A DNA stretch of 64,000 nt from NCBI GenBank assembly GCA_041190985.1, contig JBEEPT010000110.1, forward strand, positions 6,944 through 70,943, given 5' to 3'. Below the pieces are notes generated by a model. That model was not told the origin of the DNA. It saw only the letters and a list, made by a program, of their open reading frames with translations, and ran no database searches. The DNA is from Malikia sp041190985 (GTDB lineage Bacteria > Pseudomonadota > Gammaproteobacteria > Burkholderiales > Burkholderiaceae_C). Position 1 is the first letter of the stretch, and every line of letters begins with the position of its first letter. A program made the translations under genes and the position numbers. Below are positions 46,664 to 54,252 of the stretch, piece by piece.

Positions 46664-47023
46664 ATGTCTGAGTATGCCGACGCGCTGGACGCGGAGATCG
46701 CCACGACCCGGGCGCAGCTGGCCGGTCTGCAGCAGGCCCGCGACCTCTATGTGAGCCTGCGGCCGGCGCGAGCGCCCGAGGTGCCGGCGCCGGCGCCATC
46801 CCGGCCGCACCGCTCGCCGGTCCGAGCGGCGCTGTGGGCGATCCTGGCGCGGCACCCCGAGGGTCTGGGCTTCCGCGAGCTGGTCGCGGCCGCGCACGAG
46901 TTCAATCCGTTCTTCAACACGAAGACCATCGGCTCGCTGCTGTCGGTTGCTGCGACCAAGGGCGAGCTGCACCGAGACGATGTTACCGGGCGCTACCGGC
47001 TGCCGGAGAAGCAGAATGTCTGA
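46664..47023 (+). CDS. winged-helix-like protein
   Basis: A 119-residue product; ATG 46664 has GAGGAGG about 10 bases upstream. Residues 1-30 are a coiled-coil-like helix (LDAEIATTRAQLAGLQQARDLY), followed by a Pro/Ala linker, then a compact helical domain (PVRAALWAILARHPEGLGFRELVAAAH, then KTIGSLLSVAATKGELHRDDVTGRYRL) that looks like a winged helix. A DNA-binding regulator is likely by fold. Confidence 0.6.
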   Translation: MSEYADALDAEIATTRAQLAGLQQARDLYVSLRPARAPEVPAPAPSRPHRSPVRAALWAILARHPEGLGFRELVAAAHEFNPFFNTKTIGSLLSVAATKGELHRDDVTGRYRLPEKQNV

Positions 47024-47276
47024 CGCGGCGAATGGCGCAAGCGTGGAATGGCCGGTTCGGGCGGAGTGGCCTGTAGAGCCACAGTCGGCTCCGCCGTGGC
47101 TATGGGGCGACCTTGTCATCCTGCACGTTCCGGCCGAGCAGGTCAGGGGCATGGGCGCCGCGGCCATCAAGCACGATCAGCCGATCAACTGTAGCCCCGG
47201 ATCAATCGCGAGCGCCAAGCCGCGCAGCAGCTGGCTCGATTGGTGGAGGCTGATGCTGGGCTGGCCGCGCGGCTGA
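47016..47276 (+). CDS. small hypothetical protein
   Basis: An 86-residue Trp-rich product (EWPVRAEWPVEPQSAPPWLWGDLVILHVPAEQVRGMG), ending in WLDWWRLMLGWPRG. Overlaps the previous gene by 8 bases. No family recognised. Last gene of the small rightward cluster, facing the leftward gene at 47305. Confidence 0.55.
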   Translation: MSDAANGASVEWPVRAEWPVEPQSAPPWLWGDLVILHVPAEQVRGMGAAAIKHDQPINCSPGSIASAKPRSSWLDWWRLMLGWPRG

Positions 47277-47304
47277 CGACCGCGCGGCCGATGTGCCGCG
47301 TCTA

Positions 47305-47511
47305 TTAAGCTGGCGCCCAAGCCTGTTCGCGCAGCTTCCTGCCGGCCTGGGTCAGGACCAGCAGATCGTGGGTGCCGCGGTCTTCCCGCCGGATCAGGCC
47401 GGCGCGGAGGGCGGTGGCGACGATGAGGCGGTCATCGCCGAGGTCGCGACGGTTCCACCATTCATTGAAGAGCTTAGGGTCGCGCACGACGTCGGACGGC
47501 TTGAGCGACAT
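47305..47511 (-). CDS. small winged-helix-like protein
   Basis: A 68-residue product (DPKLFNEWWNRRDLGDDRLIVATALRAGLIRREDRGTHDLLVLTQAGRKLREQ) with the helix-turn-strand feel of a winged helix. Its start is one base after the upstream gene's stop. Function unknown; it ends the leftward 47.3-55.4 kb block. Confidence 0.55.
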   Translation of the reverse strand: MSLKPSDVVRDPKLFNEWWNRRDLGDDRLIVATALRAGLIRREDRGTHDLLVLTQAGRKLREQAWAPA

Positions 47512-47512
47512 G

Positions 47513-48076
47513 TCAGGTGCCCTCCCCCCAGGCCGCGACGATCGCGTCGGACATGGCGAGGTAGCGCATGTCCTTGAGGGTCATGTCTTTGTCGCCTACC
47601 GTTTGCAGGAGCTTCACCCGGGCGCAATGTGCTTCATCAGCCCGCTCGATGGCTTCAACAGTCCCGGCCTGGAGCGCCGCGAGGATTTCCTTTCCATGGT
47701 CCTGCACGTAGGCGCCGATCGTGCGATGCGACGCTTGGTTGTTCAAGAGCTGCTGAACTTCAAGCGCGATCTCGGCGTATTTCGACCTGATGACGATCGC
47801 TCTATTTGTCTCCTGGGCAGGAGTGGCCTCCTTTACCACTTCAACGGCAAAGGTCGCGTAGAGCATGTTGTTGCGATACCCGGAGTACTCATGGCGAACC
47901 GTGTAAGGTTCCGGGCCGATCCCGTACAGGAGGAACGGCTCCTTGCTTCGGGCCATACGGCAGAGGTCCAGGTAATCGCGCAATTCGGTGGAGATTGTCA
48001 ACTGATTGAGAACGCCGTCGGTATAGTGCTTATCGCAGTTGACCGGATTGAAGACGGTCGTGTTTTCATTCGTCAC
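47513..48076 (-). CDS. hypothetical protein
   Basis: A 187-residue product from GTG 48076, chosen because the start element at 48086-48098 supplies AGGGGA about 8 bases upstream. The first half has beta-like parts (EPFLLYGIGPEPYTVRHEYSGYRNNMLYATFAVEVV), the second is helical (IALEVQQLLNNQASHRTIGAYVQDHGKEILAAL). Local composition is less G+C-rich than neighbours, hinting at separate origin. No family recognised. Confidence 0.65.
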   Translation of the reverse strand: MTNENTTVFNPVNCDKHYTDGVLNQLTISTELRDYLDLCRMARSKEPFLLYGIGPEPYTVRHEYSGYRNNMLYATFAVEVVKEATPAQETNRAIVIRSKYAEIALEVQQLLNNQASHRTIGAYVQDHGKEILAALQAGTVEAIERADEAHCARVKLLQTVGDKDMTLKDMRYLAMSDAIVAAWGEGT

Positions 48077-48085
48077 GGTGAGGTT

Positions 48086-48098
48086 CCCCTGTTGCTGG
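48086..48098 (-). promoter_or_regulatory. start-associated element variant (CCAGCAACAGGGG)
   Basis: Begins 4 bases after the stop of the metzincin gene and lies 9 bases before GTG 48076. No hairpin is present in this copy. Confidence 0.6.
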
Positions 48099-48102
48099 AC
48101 GA

Positions 48103-48858
48103 TTAGCGGTAGTTTGACATGACGTTGCCGAAGAAGATCCACGATCCGCCGCAATCGTGATTGGCGTCGCCGATCCGGACATTCTGCATCCCGTAGAAGT
48201 TCGGCGCCACCCGGTTCGTCCCATAGAACAATAGCCGGGTCTTGTTTGGGTAGCCGTAGGTGAACATCAGGTCGATGATGTTCGTGCCGGGGATCTCATA
48301 GGCCGTCGTGTCGATCGCCGTCTGGCTTTCGTGGCCGCAGCCGGCGAGGTGGCCGAGCTCGTGCGCGAACACCCATTCCCCGCCCTGGTTGCAGCGGTCG
48401 ACGTCGCAGCCGAGAAAGGCGTCGCCTTCGTTCTGCACGGGCTGGCGCTCGGCGATACCAGTGTTGAACTCGCCGGGCCCATAGTCCCCGATCAGCACCG
48501 CCACGTCGCCGCGGAACTGGTTGCGCCAGTTGTGCACCTGGTCGAGATACCCGTCGCCCGGCTGAACGAAGACGGTGAAGTCGCCGTAGAGCGACGTCTC
48601 CAGGTAGCCCGAGAAGAGCTTGCGCCCGGCGGCGCCGGTGGTGCTGGTCGCAACGCGCAGCTGGTGCCCGCTGCCGGTGTAGAGCAGCGCGCGGTTGGCG
48701 TTCTCCAGCATCCGGTCGACGTAGGTGGTGACCGATCCGGCCTGGGCCACCATCTTGGTCTGCGCCGCGGGCGTGAACGTCACGAGGACGTCGATGGTCG
48801 CGGCCTTGGCCGGGACCGCGGCGAGCAGCAGCGCTGCCGCCAGGAGGTGCTTCAGCAT
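48103..48858 (-). CDS. secreted metzincin-like zinc metalloprotease
   Basis: A 251-residue protein with a signal peptide (HLLAAALLLAAVPAKA, residues 3-18). The mature part holds the full metzincin zinc motif HELGHLAGCGHE (His166, Glu167, His170, His176) and a probable Met-turn in IIDLMFTYGY (Met198). Cys pairs (GCDVDRC, AGCG, NHDCGG) suggest disulfides in the periplasm or outside the cell. The length and layout fit a reprolysin-like protease. It is sandwiched in a phage accessory operon, which is unusual. A role in host-envelope or competitor-protein cleavage is inference. Confidence 0.85.
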   Translation of the reverse strand: MLKHLLAAALLLAAVPAKAATIDVLVTFTPAAQTKMVAQAGSVTTYVDRMLENANRALLYTGSGHQLRVATSTTGAAGRKLFSGYLETSLYGDFTVFVQPGDGYLDQVHNWRNQFRGDVAVLIGDYGPGEFNTGIAERQPVQNEGDAFLGCDVDRCNQGGEWVFAHELGHLAGCGHESQTAIDTTAYEIPGTNIIDLMFTYGYPNKTRLLFYGTNRVAPNFYGMQNVRIGDANHDCGGSWIFFGNVMSNYR

Positions 48859-48872
48859 GATGGCTCCTTGGT

Positions 48873-49319
48873 TCAGGGTTGGATGCGCTCGAACTGCAGG
48901 ACGGTGACGATCGGGTCGTCCGCCCAGCGGGTGCCGGGCTTCTGGTGGAGCGTGTCCCACAGCTCGCGGTAGGCCTCGCGGTCGGCGACGCCTTCTCGCC
49001 GGGCCTGCTCGTCCTCGATCGCCCGGAGGTTCTCGACGAAGTTGCTGGTGACCTTCAGCCGGATCCTTGAGCGGAACTCCGGCATGAAGAGGCTTGGCTT
49101 CCACCCGTCGGGCGGCTCCCAGGCCTCGGGGTCGCTGGTCGCCCGGAAGGCGGTATCCCCGGGCGCCGGCCCGGTGGGGTACCACGTCTCCCGGACCCAC
49201 AGCTCGGCCGGCAGGGTCAGCTTGCCGAGCGGCGAGGTAGCGAGCCGGCGCGTCTCGGTCTTCGTGCCGGCGAGGATCGCGCGCACCATCGGCGCGCTGA
49301 ACAGGATGCCGCGGTTCAT
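48873..49319 (-). CDS. ASCH-domain-like protein
   Basis: A 148-residue protein. The start MNRGILFSAPMVRAILAGTKTETRR (GTKTxTRR near 18-25) followed by LWVRETWYP and FRSRIRLKVTSN is the typical phage ASCH-like pattern, a PUA-related fold that binds RNA or modified nucleosides. ATG 49319 overlaps the upstream stop (ATGA). Function in this phage is unknown. Confidence 0.82.
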   Translation of the reverse strand: MNRGILFSAPMVRAILAGTKTETRRLATSPLGKLTLPAELWVRETWYPTGPAPGDTAFRATSDPEAWEPPDGWKPSLFMPEFRSRIRLKVTSNFVENLRAIEDEQARREGVADREAYRELWDTLHQKPGTRWADDPIVTVLQFERIQP

Positions 49320-49534
49320 GACGGCTTGCCCTTGCACTCCGGGCACAGGCACAGCTCGGGGGTGACGCTCCACCCGTGCGCCGTGGCCTGGGTCCAGCTG
49401 TCACGGCCGGCGACGAACAGCTCGACGGTCAGCTTGGACGGGTCGAACAGGCCGTGGTCGCCGTCGCAGGTGAACTCGGCGAAGACGGGCCGCGGGATCG
49501 GCTTGGTCTCGTCGGCGTAGATCCAGCGGGTCAC
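49316..49534 (-). CDS. small hypothetical protein
   Basis: A 72-residue product from GTG 49534, in GTGA overlap with the upstream stop. It contains FAEFTCDGDHGLFDPSKLTVELFVAGRDSW and a C-terminal CLCPECKG, a zinc-ribbon-like pair. No family recognised. Confidence 0.6.
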   Translation of the reverse strand: MTRWIYADETKPIPRPVFAEFTCDGDHGLFDPSKLTVELFVAGRDSWTQATAHGWSVTPELCLCPECKGKPS

Positions 49535-50112
49535 CGCTCCCCTCCCCGGAGCTTTGTCGCGAAGAACAGGCGCCGGCAGGCCTCGACGGTATCGAGGGTG
49601 CTCTCGGTCACGTCCTGCGGCTCGGACGGGTACAGGTGATCCCAGGCCGCCTGCAGCTTCAGCGTGCGGCCGTGGAACGTTCCCGGGTCGGTCTCGGCGA
49701 GGTAGTCCAGGGTCTGGCGCATGGCGCAGATCGCGGTTTGCCGGCCCCAGCCCTCGACCGTCTCCGGCAGGTAGCGCGCGAGCGCGATCCGGATGATGCG
49801 GCTGTCGAACGGCTCGTTCCAGCCGACCCGCGTGTGCGCCTTCACCATCATCCCGAGGAACCGGCCGAGCGCGGTCTGTTCGTCGATCGGCGAGGCTTTG
49901 GCCTCGACCTCGGTGATCCCGTGGATCGCCGTCGACTGGGCGGGGATCTCCCAGCCGTCGGGTCGTACGATCAGGCACAGCGTCTCGACGCGGTCGCCGG
50001 TGCTGTTGCACAGCATGGCGACCAGCTCGACGATGTGGGGCTGGCTGGCGTCGTCGTCGGCCGCCTTCCACACGGGGAGCCCGGTGGTCGCGGCCTTGTA
50101 CAGGAGGAACAT
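49531..50112 (-). CDS. DnaQ-like exonuclease fold, catalytic motif lost
   Basis: A 193-residue protein with the overall DnaQ/3'-5' exonuclease layout: a first strand ending ATTGLPVW, STAIHGITEVEA near 60-72, GWNEPFDSRII (motif II, Asp kept) and a C-terminal EPQDVTESTLDTVEACRRLFF (motif III region). Motif I, usually D-x-E-T-T-G, is K-A-A-T-T-G (residues 6-11), so both acidic metal ligands are missing; the motif III His also appears replaced. This suggests a non-catalytic relative. The start at ATG 50112 follows the element at 50119-50132. Confidence 0.75.
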   Translation of the reverse strand: MFLLYKAATTGLPVWKAADDDASQPHIVELVAMLCNSTGDRVETLCLIVRPDGWEIPAQSTAIHGITEVEAKASPIDEQTALGRFLGMMVKAHTRVGWNEPFDSRIIRIALARYLPETVEGWGRQTAICAMRQTLDYLAETDPGTFHGRTLKLQAAWDHLYPSEPQDVTESTLDTVEACRRLFFATKLRGGER

Positions 50113-50162
50113 GGTCGTCTCCGGTTGCTGGGAGGGGCAGGCGGGCGGCCGGAGCCGCCCGC
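50113..50162 (-). promoter_or_regulatory. start-associated module variant
   Basis: Hairpin with perfect 9-bp arms (50154-50162 with 50141-50149), 8 bases after the TerB-like gene stop, then CCCAGCAACCGGAG (50119-50132) and ATG 50112. The small GGTGC hairpin is absent. Confidence 0.7.
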
Positions 50163-50170
50163 GCGCCGAC

Positions 50171-50611
50171 TTAGAGGTCGAACTCGGACCGGCTGAGGCC
50201 GAGCTGGTCGCAGATCTTCTGGGCGGCGAGCTTCTCCCCGGGCTCGAACTCGCCGTCCGACTTGCCGATCGCGAGGGCGAGCTGCATCACCAAGGTGCGC
50301 TTCTCGTCCCCGCGCACCTCCCCGATCTGCTTGAGGCAGGCGCTCACACCCATGCCGTGGTCGAAATCGAACTCCGAGCAGAACTGCAGGAACAGCCTGC
50401 CGGCCTCGCTCCCGTCGAAGTGGCGCATCGACGGGTGCCGGCGGACGAAGTCGGCGGTCTTCTTCCGCTCCTGCTCCTCGAGCGTGCCGTCGCCGTGGGC
50501 CATCATGGCGCACGCGGCCATGGCGCCCTCGAGCAGGTCCTTGTCGGCGGTGTACCTGCCGAGGTTGTCGTCCAGCGCGTCGGTGAGACGCTTTCTCAGT
50601 GCTGCGAACAT
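50171..50611 (-). CDS. TerB-like protein
   Basis: A 146-residue helical protein resembling the TerB/DjlA-like family: LLEGAMAACAMMAHGDGTLEEQERKKTADFV (about 28-58) and later LVMQLALAIGKSDGEFEPGEKLAAQKIC carry the two Asp-containing helical repeats that bind metal. In bacteria TerB is tied to tellurite and phage-stress systems; in phages the role is unknown. Coupled to the next upstream gene by TGATG. Confidence 0.78.
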   Translation of the reverse strand: MFAALRKRLTDALDDNLGRYTADKDLLEGAMAACAMMAHGDGTLEEQERKKTADFVRRHPSMRHFDGSEAGRLFLQFCSEFDFDHGMGVSACLKQIGEVRGDEKRTLVMQLALAIGKSDGEFEPGEKLAAQKICDQLGLSRSEFDL

Positions 50612-50775
50612 CAGATGATTCCCTGTTGCTTCAGGACAGCCTTGATGGGGCCGCGGCCTTTCCACAGGCCGTAGCAAGCGAGAAGCCCGAGACCCCAGGC
50701 GAGCTTCCCGACCAGCGCCAGCCCGAACAGGACGCTCGCGCCGACGCCGATCTTGGCGAAGATGTTGGCGGACAA
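50611..50775 (-). CDS. small membrane protein
   Basis: A 54-residue product from TTG 50775 (AAGGAG 7 bases upstream). The segment VGASVLFGLALVGKLAWGLGLLACYGLW (about 11-38) is one long or two short membrane helices; the C-terminus is basic. Coupled to the TerB-like gene by TGATG, so the two may act together at the membrane; this is inference. Confidence 0.6.
   Translation of the reverse strand: MSANIFAKIGVGASVLFGLALVGKLAWGLGLLACYGLWKGRGPIKAVLKQQGII
50619..50631 (-). promoter_or_regulatory. degenerate start-associated element
   Basis: AGCAACAGGGA overlaps the 3' end of the 50611-50775 gene, 7 bases before the TerB-like ATG. Weak match. Confidence 0.35.
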
Positions 50776-50801
50776 GGGTGGTCTCCTTGGTGTGGTGCCG
50801 C

Positions 50802-51260
50802 TCAGGCCGGCGGCAGCAGAGGGACGTCGCGGCCCTGGTAGGCGAGCGCGATCGTCTCCTTGGTCGCCTCGGCGACCGTCTGGCCGCTGGGCAGGATGGT
50901 CTCCGCGAGGAAGGCGTCCTCGAAGGACGTCATGCCGAGCTCGACCTCGGCGAGCCGGGCCTTGATCGACAGGACCAGCGTGCGCCACAGGACGCGGCGC
51001 AGCTTCTCCCAGGCCTCGGCCTGGTTGTAGGTCGGCCGCGGCTTGCCGGTGGGCGTGCGCGTGACGTAGGGGTGATCATTGGGCGGGTCGATCACCCGGA
51101 AGCGGTAGCGGCGCCCCTTGGTCTCGAAGGCGAACTGCTCGCAGCCGGCCTCCATCATCGTGCCGAACTTGGTCACGCCGAACCGCAGGATCAGCTCCTG
51201 GATCTCGGTGCGCGAGCGGTGAACCGGGACGTCGGTGTCGGCCGCGTACTTCAGCTGCAC
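50802..51260 (-). CDS. conserved phage hypothetical protein
   Basis: A 152-residue product: SRTEIQELILRFGVTKFGTMME, FETKGRRYRFRVIDP, AEAWEKLRRVLWRTLVLSIKARLAEVELGMTSFEDAFLAE. This layout is common in phage replication/recombination regions of proteobacterial phages; function unknown. The start overlaps the end of the upstream HTH gene by 10 bases. Confidence 0.7.
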   Translation of the reverse strand: MQLKYAADTDVPVHRSRTEIQELILRFGVTKFGTMMEAGCEQFAFETKGRRYRFRVIDPPNDHPYVTRTPTGKPRPTYNQAEAWEKLRRVLWRTLVLSIKARLAEVELGMTSFEDAFLAETILPSGQTVAEATKETIALAYQGRDVPLLPPA

Positions 51261-51496
51261 GGATCGGTCCCCTTCAGGATGTGGTCGCAGCTGACCTCGT
51301 AGATCTCCGACAGCCGCAGCATGGTCTGCATGGACAGCCCGATGATGCCCTTCTCCATGCGGTGCACGGCCTGCAGCGAACAGCCGATCTGCTCGCCGGC
51401 GACCTTCAGGGTCCAGCCGCGCGCCTTGCGCAGCTGGCGCAGCCGCCTCCCGATCGGGACCATTTCCGGCATCGGCTGGCGATAGGCGCCCATCAC
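51251..51496 (-). CDS. Cro/C1-type helix-turn-helix regulator
   Basis: An 81-residue XRE-type protein: GRRLRQLRKARGWTLKVAGEQIGCSLQAVHRMEKGIIGLSMQTMLRLSEIYEVSCDHIL covers the whole five-helix domain (about 16-74). No oligomerisation domain, so probably a Cro-size dimer. It is coupled to the ATPase gene upstream (4-base overlap), which places a regulator inside the recombination operon. Confidence 0.85.
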   Translation of the reverse strand: MMGAYRQPMPEMVPIGRRLRQLRKARGWTLKVAGEQIGCSLQAVHRMEKGIIGLSMQTMLRLSEIYEVSCDHILKGTDPCS

Positions 51497-53139
51497 TCGG
51501 CTGCCATGGCTGCCGCGGTGACAGGCCGGCCGATGCCAGCCTCCAGAAAGGTCACCGGGATGTTGGCATCGGCGAGCTGCTGGGCCTCGCTTCGGTTCAG
51601 CGTCATGCCGATCAGGACCGGGATGTCGAACTGCTGGGTGAGCCGCAACAGGCCGTTGCGCCCTCGCTTGTCGAGGAGGTCGGCGGCGTCGAGCACGACC
51701 AGATCGGAGCTATCCCGCTCGGCGAAGAACAGCGCGATCGCCGCGTCGACGCGCCAGCGAGCGCCGCTGGACAGGCGCTCCCAGGGGATGCCGCCGAGGC
51801 TGAAGTGCAGGTCGAGATCGACTTCGACCTTGCCCCAGCCGGTGGCCTCGCAGAGGTCGGCGAAGCCCGAGTTCATCATGTCGACCAGATCGCCGAGCTT
51901 GGTCTTGCGCAGGCCGGTGGCGGCGGCAAGCCCAGCTGCTGCCGTGAGAGCCACGATCTCCAGATGCAGCCGCCGCGCTTCCTTGGTGATCCGGATGTCC
52001 TCGCGCAGCGTGCGCTTGGCCTCGATCTCCGCGTCGATCTTCGCGGTGTCCAAGGGATGCGCCGGCGGCAGCTTCTCCAGCTCGCTCGCAGCCTCATCGG
52101 CCGTCTTGATCTGGGCGTCGACGGCGCTCTGCTGTCGGACCAGATCCTTGAACGCGGCTTCCAGCCGCTCGAGGGCAGTCTTGGAATCCGCGAAGGACTT
52201 TGGGTCGACCGTGATACCGGCTTCGACCTTGCGTGCCAGCGGTGCCGTGGGATGGATGGCGATCCGCTGCGAGCAGTGCGGGCACTGCGCCTCGGGATGC
52301 CCCATCACCTTGCGCTCGTGCGCCTGCCGGGCGGCGGCGAGCTTGGGCTCGGCCGCTTCGATCTCGCGGGTCAGCTGCTCGCGGCGTTCCCGAAGTGCCG
52401 AGAGAGCGCCAACCTTGGCGACCAGATCGACGCGGCGGGCCTGCAGGACGCCGCTGTCGCGCAGCATGTCGTCGCGCTGCCTGACCAGGGCATCGACCTC
52501 GGCCGAGACCGCATCCAGGTCCTGATCGACCAGCTCGAGGTCATGGTTGCCCGCCTGCCAGGACTCCGCCCCCTTGGGCGGGTAGCTCGACACGTTGGTC
52601 AGCTGGCGCCAAGCCCCCTTCCCTTCCTTGGCCCGGTCGGCGAACGCCTTGGCGGCATTGTCCCAGCCGATGGAATCGATCTGACGCCATGCCGCTTCGG
52701 CCGCCTTCTTCGGGATGCTGGCCGCCTCCGCGGCCGCGATCCACTCGGCCTGGGTTGGCAGCGCCTTCAGCGCCTCGACCAGCAACGCGGTGCGCTCCTT
52801 GGGCGACAGGCGCGCCGGCATCGTCCGGCCGGTGGCGATGGCCGAGGCCATGGGCGGGTTGTCGCCTTCCACCAGCAACTCGCCATCCGGCCAAGACGCC
52901 CCGACCCTGCCCTGATCGTCGCCGATGGCGGCCATGCCGGATCGGGCGCCAGTGCGAATCATGGCCGCGACCTCGGCCTTGGTCGGGGCCAGCTTCATGT
53001 CCCGGGCCATCAGCGCGGCCACGATATGGCAGGTGGTAGACTTGCCGGCTTCGTTCGAGCCGGCGAGGACGTTCGGTCCGGCCTCAAGCGTGAGGTCGAG
53101 AGCCTGGATCGCCTGGATGTTCTTGATCGTGAGCTGCAT
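51493..53139 (-). CDS. Rad50/SbcC-like ATPase
   Basis: A 548-residue SMC-like ATPase. Walker A is AGSNEAGKST (Lys33). Coiled-coil arms (about 195-275 and 310-375) surround a zinc-hook CPHC (286-289). The ABC signature LSSGARWRV starts at Leu456. Walker B is LVVLDAADLLD (Asp484); the usual catalytic Glu after the Asp is Ala. It probably tethers or processes DNA ends with the RecT and nuclease encoded just upstream. No SbcD partner gene is next to it. Confidence 0.88.
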   Translation of the reverse strand: MQLTIKNIQAIQALDLTLEAGPNVLAGSNEAGKSTTCHIVAALMARDMKLAPTKAEVAAMIRTGARSGMAAIGDDQGRVGASWPDGELLVEGDNPPMASAIATGRTMPARLSPKERTALLVEALKALPTQAEWIAAAEAASIPKKAAEAAWRQIDSIGWDNAAKAFADRAKEGKGAWRQLTNVSSYPPKGAESWQAGNHDLELVDQDLDAVSAEVDALVRQRDDMLRDSGVLQARRVDLVAKVGALSALRERREQLTREIEAAEPKLAAARQAHERKVMGHPEAQCPHCSQRIAIHPTAPLARKVEAGITVDPKSFADSKTALERLEAAFKDLVRQQSAVDAQIKTADEAASELEKLPPAHPLDTAKIDAEIEAKRTLREDIRITKEARRLHLEIVALTAAAGLAAATGLRKTKLGDLVDMMNSGFADLCEATGWGKVEVDLDLHFSLGGIPWERLSSGARWRVDAAIALFFAERDSSDLVVLDAADLLDKRGRNGLLRLTQQFDIPVLIGMTLNRSEAQQLADANIPVTFLEAGIGRPVTAAAMAAE

Positions 53140-53142
53140 CGC

Positions 53143-54252
53143 TCAATCCTCCGGGAAGGGCAGCGAGCCGGTGGGCGCGTTCTTGCCGCGGCCGCGGCGC
53201 GGCGGCTGCTCCTGCTCCTGCTCGCCGGCGTTCTGCCCGCCACCGGCATCGGCGGAGACCTGCTGCCCGCCATCGTCGCCGGGGCCGGGATCGTCCTGCT
53301 GCTGCCGCGGCGGATCCTCGCCGTCGTCCTCGAACTCGCGGGTGCGGACGACTTCGCGCTCCTGGTGCTTGGGCACGGTGTTGATCGGCTGTTCGGCGCT
53401 GTGGGTGAGGCGCGCCTGATTGGCGTCGATCACCTCGCCGGTGCCCTCGATCACCAGGCCGGCATCGTCGACATCGTCGAACAGCGAGGAGTCCCAGTGC
53501 ATCGGCTTCGGGACTTTCTTCATCCCGCGCTTGAACACCTTGGCGATTGCCATCTGGTCGTACCAGTCCCGCCAAGCCGGGCTGTTCTTGCCCGGGGACT
53601 TCGACCGTATGTAGTCGACCGTGGCCTTGTCCATGTATTCGATCAACGGCGGCACATCGCCCGGCACATGGATGATGGCGTAGGCGCCGACGAAATCCCC
53701 GCGCGGGCCGTCGAGAAAGACGTCGTGCTCGACGATGTTCTCGGTGCCGAGACGGATGCGACGCTTGTCGTTGGCAAAGATCGCCTGCGCGTCGACCTTG
53801 GTCACCAGCCCGGCTTTGCCGGCCAGGGTGTAGAGACCCATGTAGCCGAGCTGGACCTGCACCGTCGGCTTGCCGTCGACCCTGTACGGCACCAGCCACG
53901 CGACGTTGTCGCCGATGGTCAGGCCGCGACGGGCGATGGCGACGACGCCCTGGATCAGGCCGACCATCGAGTGCAGCTTGGGGTCGAGCAGCTGCAGGTT
54001 GTTCTGCGCCGCCATCAGCGCGCCGTGGCGGAGCTGCTTGGCATAGGCGGCCATCGACCGGTCGCCCGCGGCGATGAACTCCGGAACCGTCTTGGTCAGC
54101 CGGAGCCTGAAGTCCTCGCTGTCGAGGTAGCCCGCCAGCTGGTCGAGCTTCTCCGCGACGCGCAGCTGCTCCCAGGGCGTGTCCTCGCCCCGGTCCTGCC
54201 CCCCTCCCCTGCCGTTGCGCGGCGGCGGGAGCTTCTGCCTCTGGTCATTCAC
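53143..54252 (-). CDS. recT: RecT-family single-strand annealing protein
   Basis: A 369-residue protein. The RecT core is visible: LQLLDPKLHSMVGLIQGVVAIARRGLTIGDNVAWLVPYRVDGKPTVQVQLGYMGLYTLAGKAG (about 100-165), with GDFVGAYAIIHVPG and KFxRGMKK-like basic blocks. The last 70 residues are disordered (Gln/Asp/Gly-rich) and end FPED. It anneals single strands during recombination. GTG 54252 is in GTGA overlap with the nuclease gene and is preceded by a start element at 54263-54276. Confidence 0.9.
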   Translation of the reverse strand: MNDQRQKLPPPRNGRGGGQDRGEDTPWEQLRVAEKLDQLAGYLDSEDFRLRLTKTVPEFIAAGDRSMAAYAKQLRHGALMAAQNNLQLLDPKLHSMVGLIQGVVAIARRGLTIGDNVAWLVPYRVDGKPTVQVQLGYMGLYTLAGKAGLVTKVDAQAIFANDKRRIRLGTENIVEHDVFLDGPRGDFVGAYAIIHVPGDVPPLIEYMDKATVDYIRSKSPGKNSPAWRDWYDQMAIAKVFKRGMKKVPKPMHWDSSLFDDVDDAGLVIEGTGEVIDANQARLTHSAEQPINTVPKHQEREVVRTREFEDDGEDPPRQQQDDPGPGDDGGQQVSADAGGGQNAGEQEQEQPPRRGRGKNAPTGSLPFPED

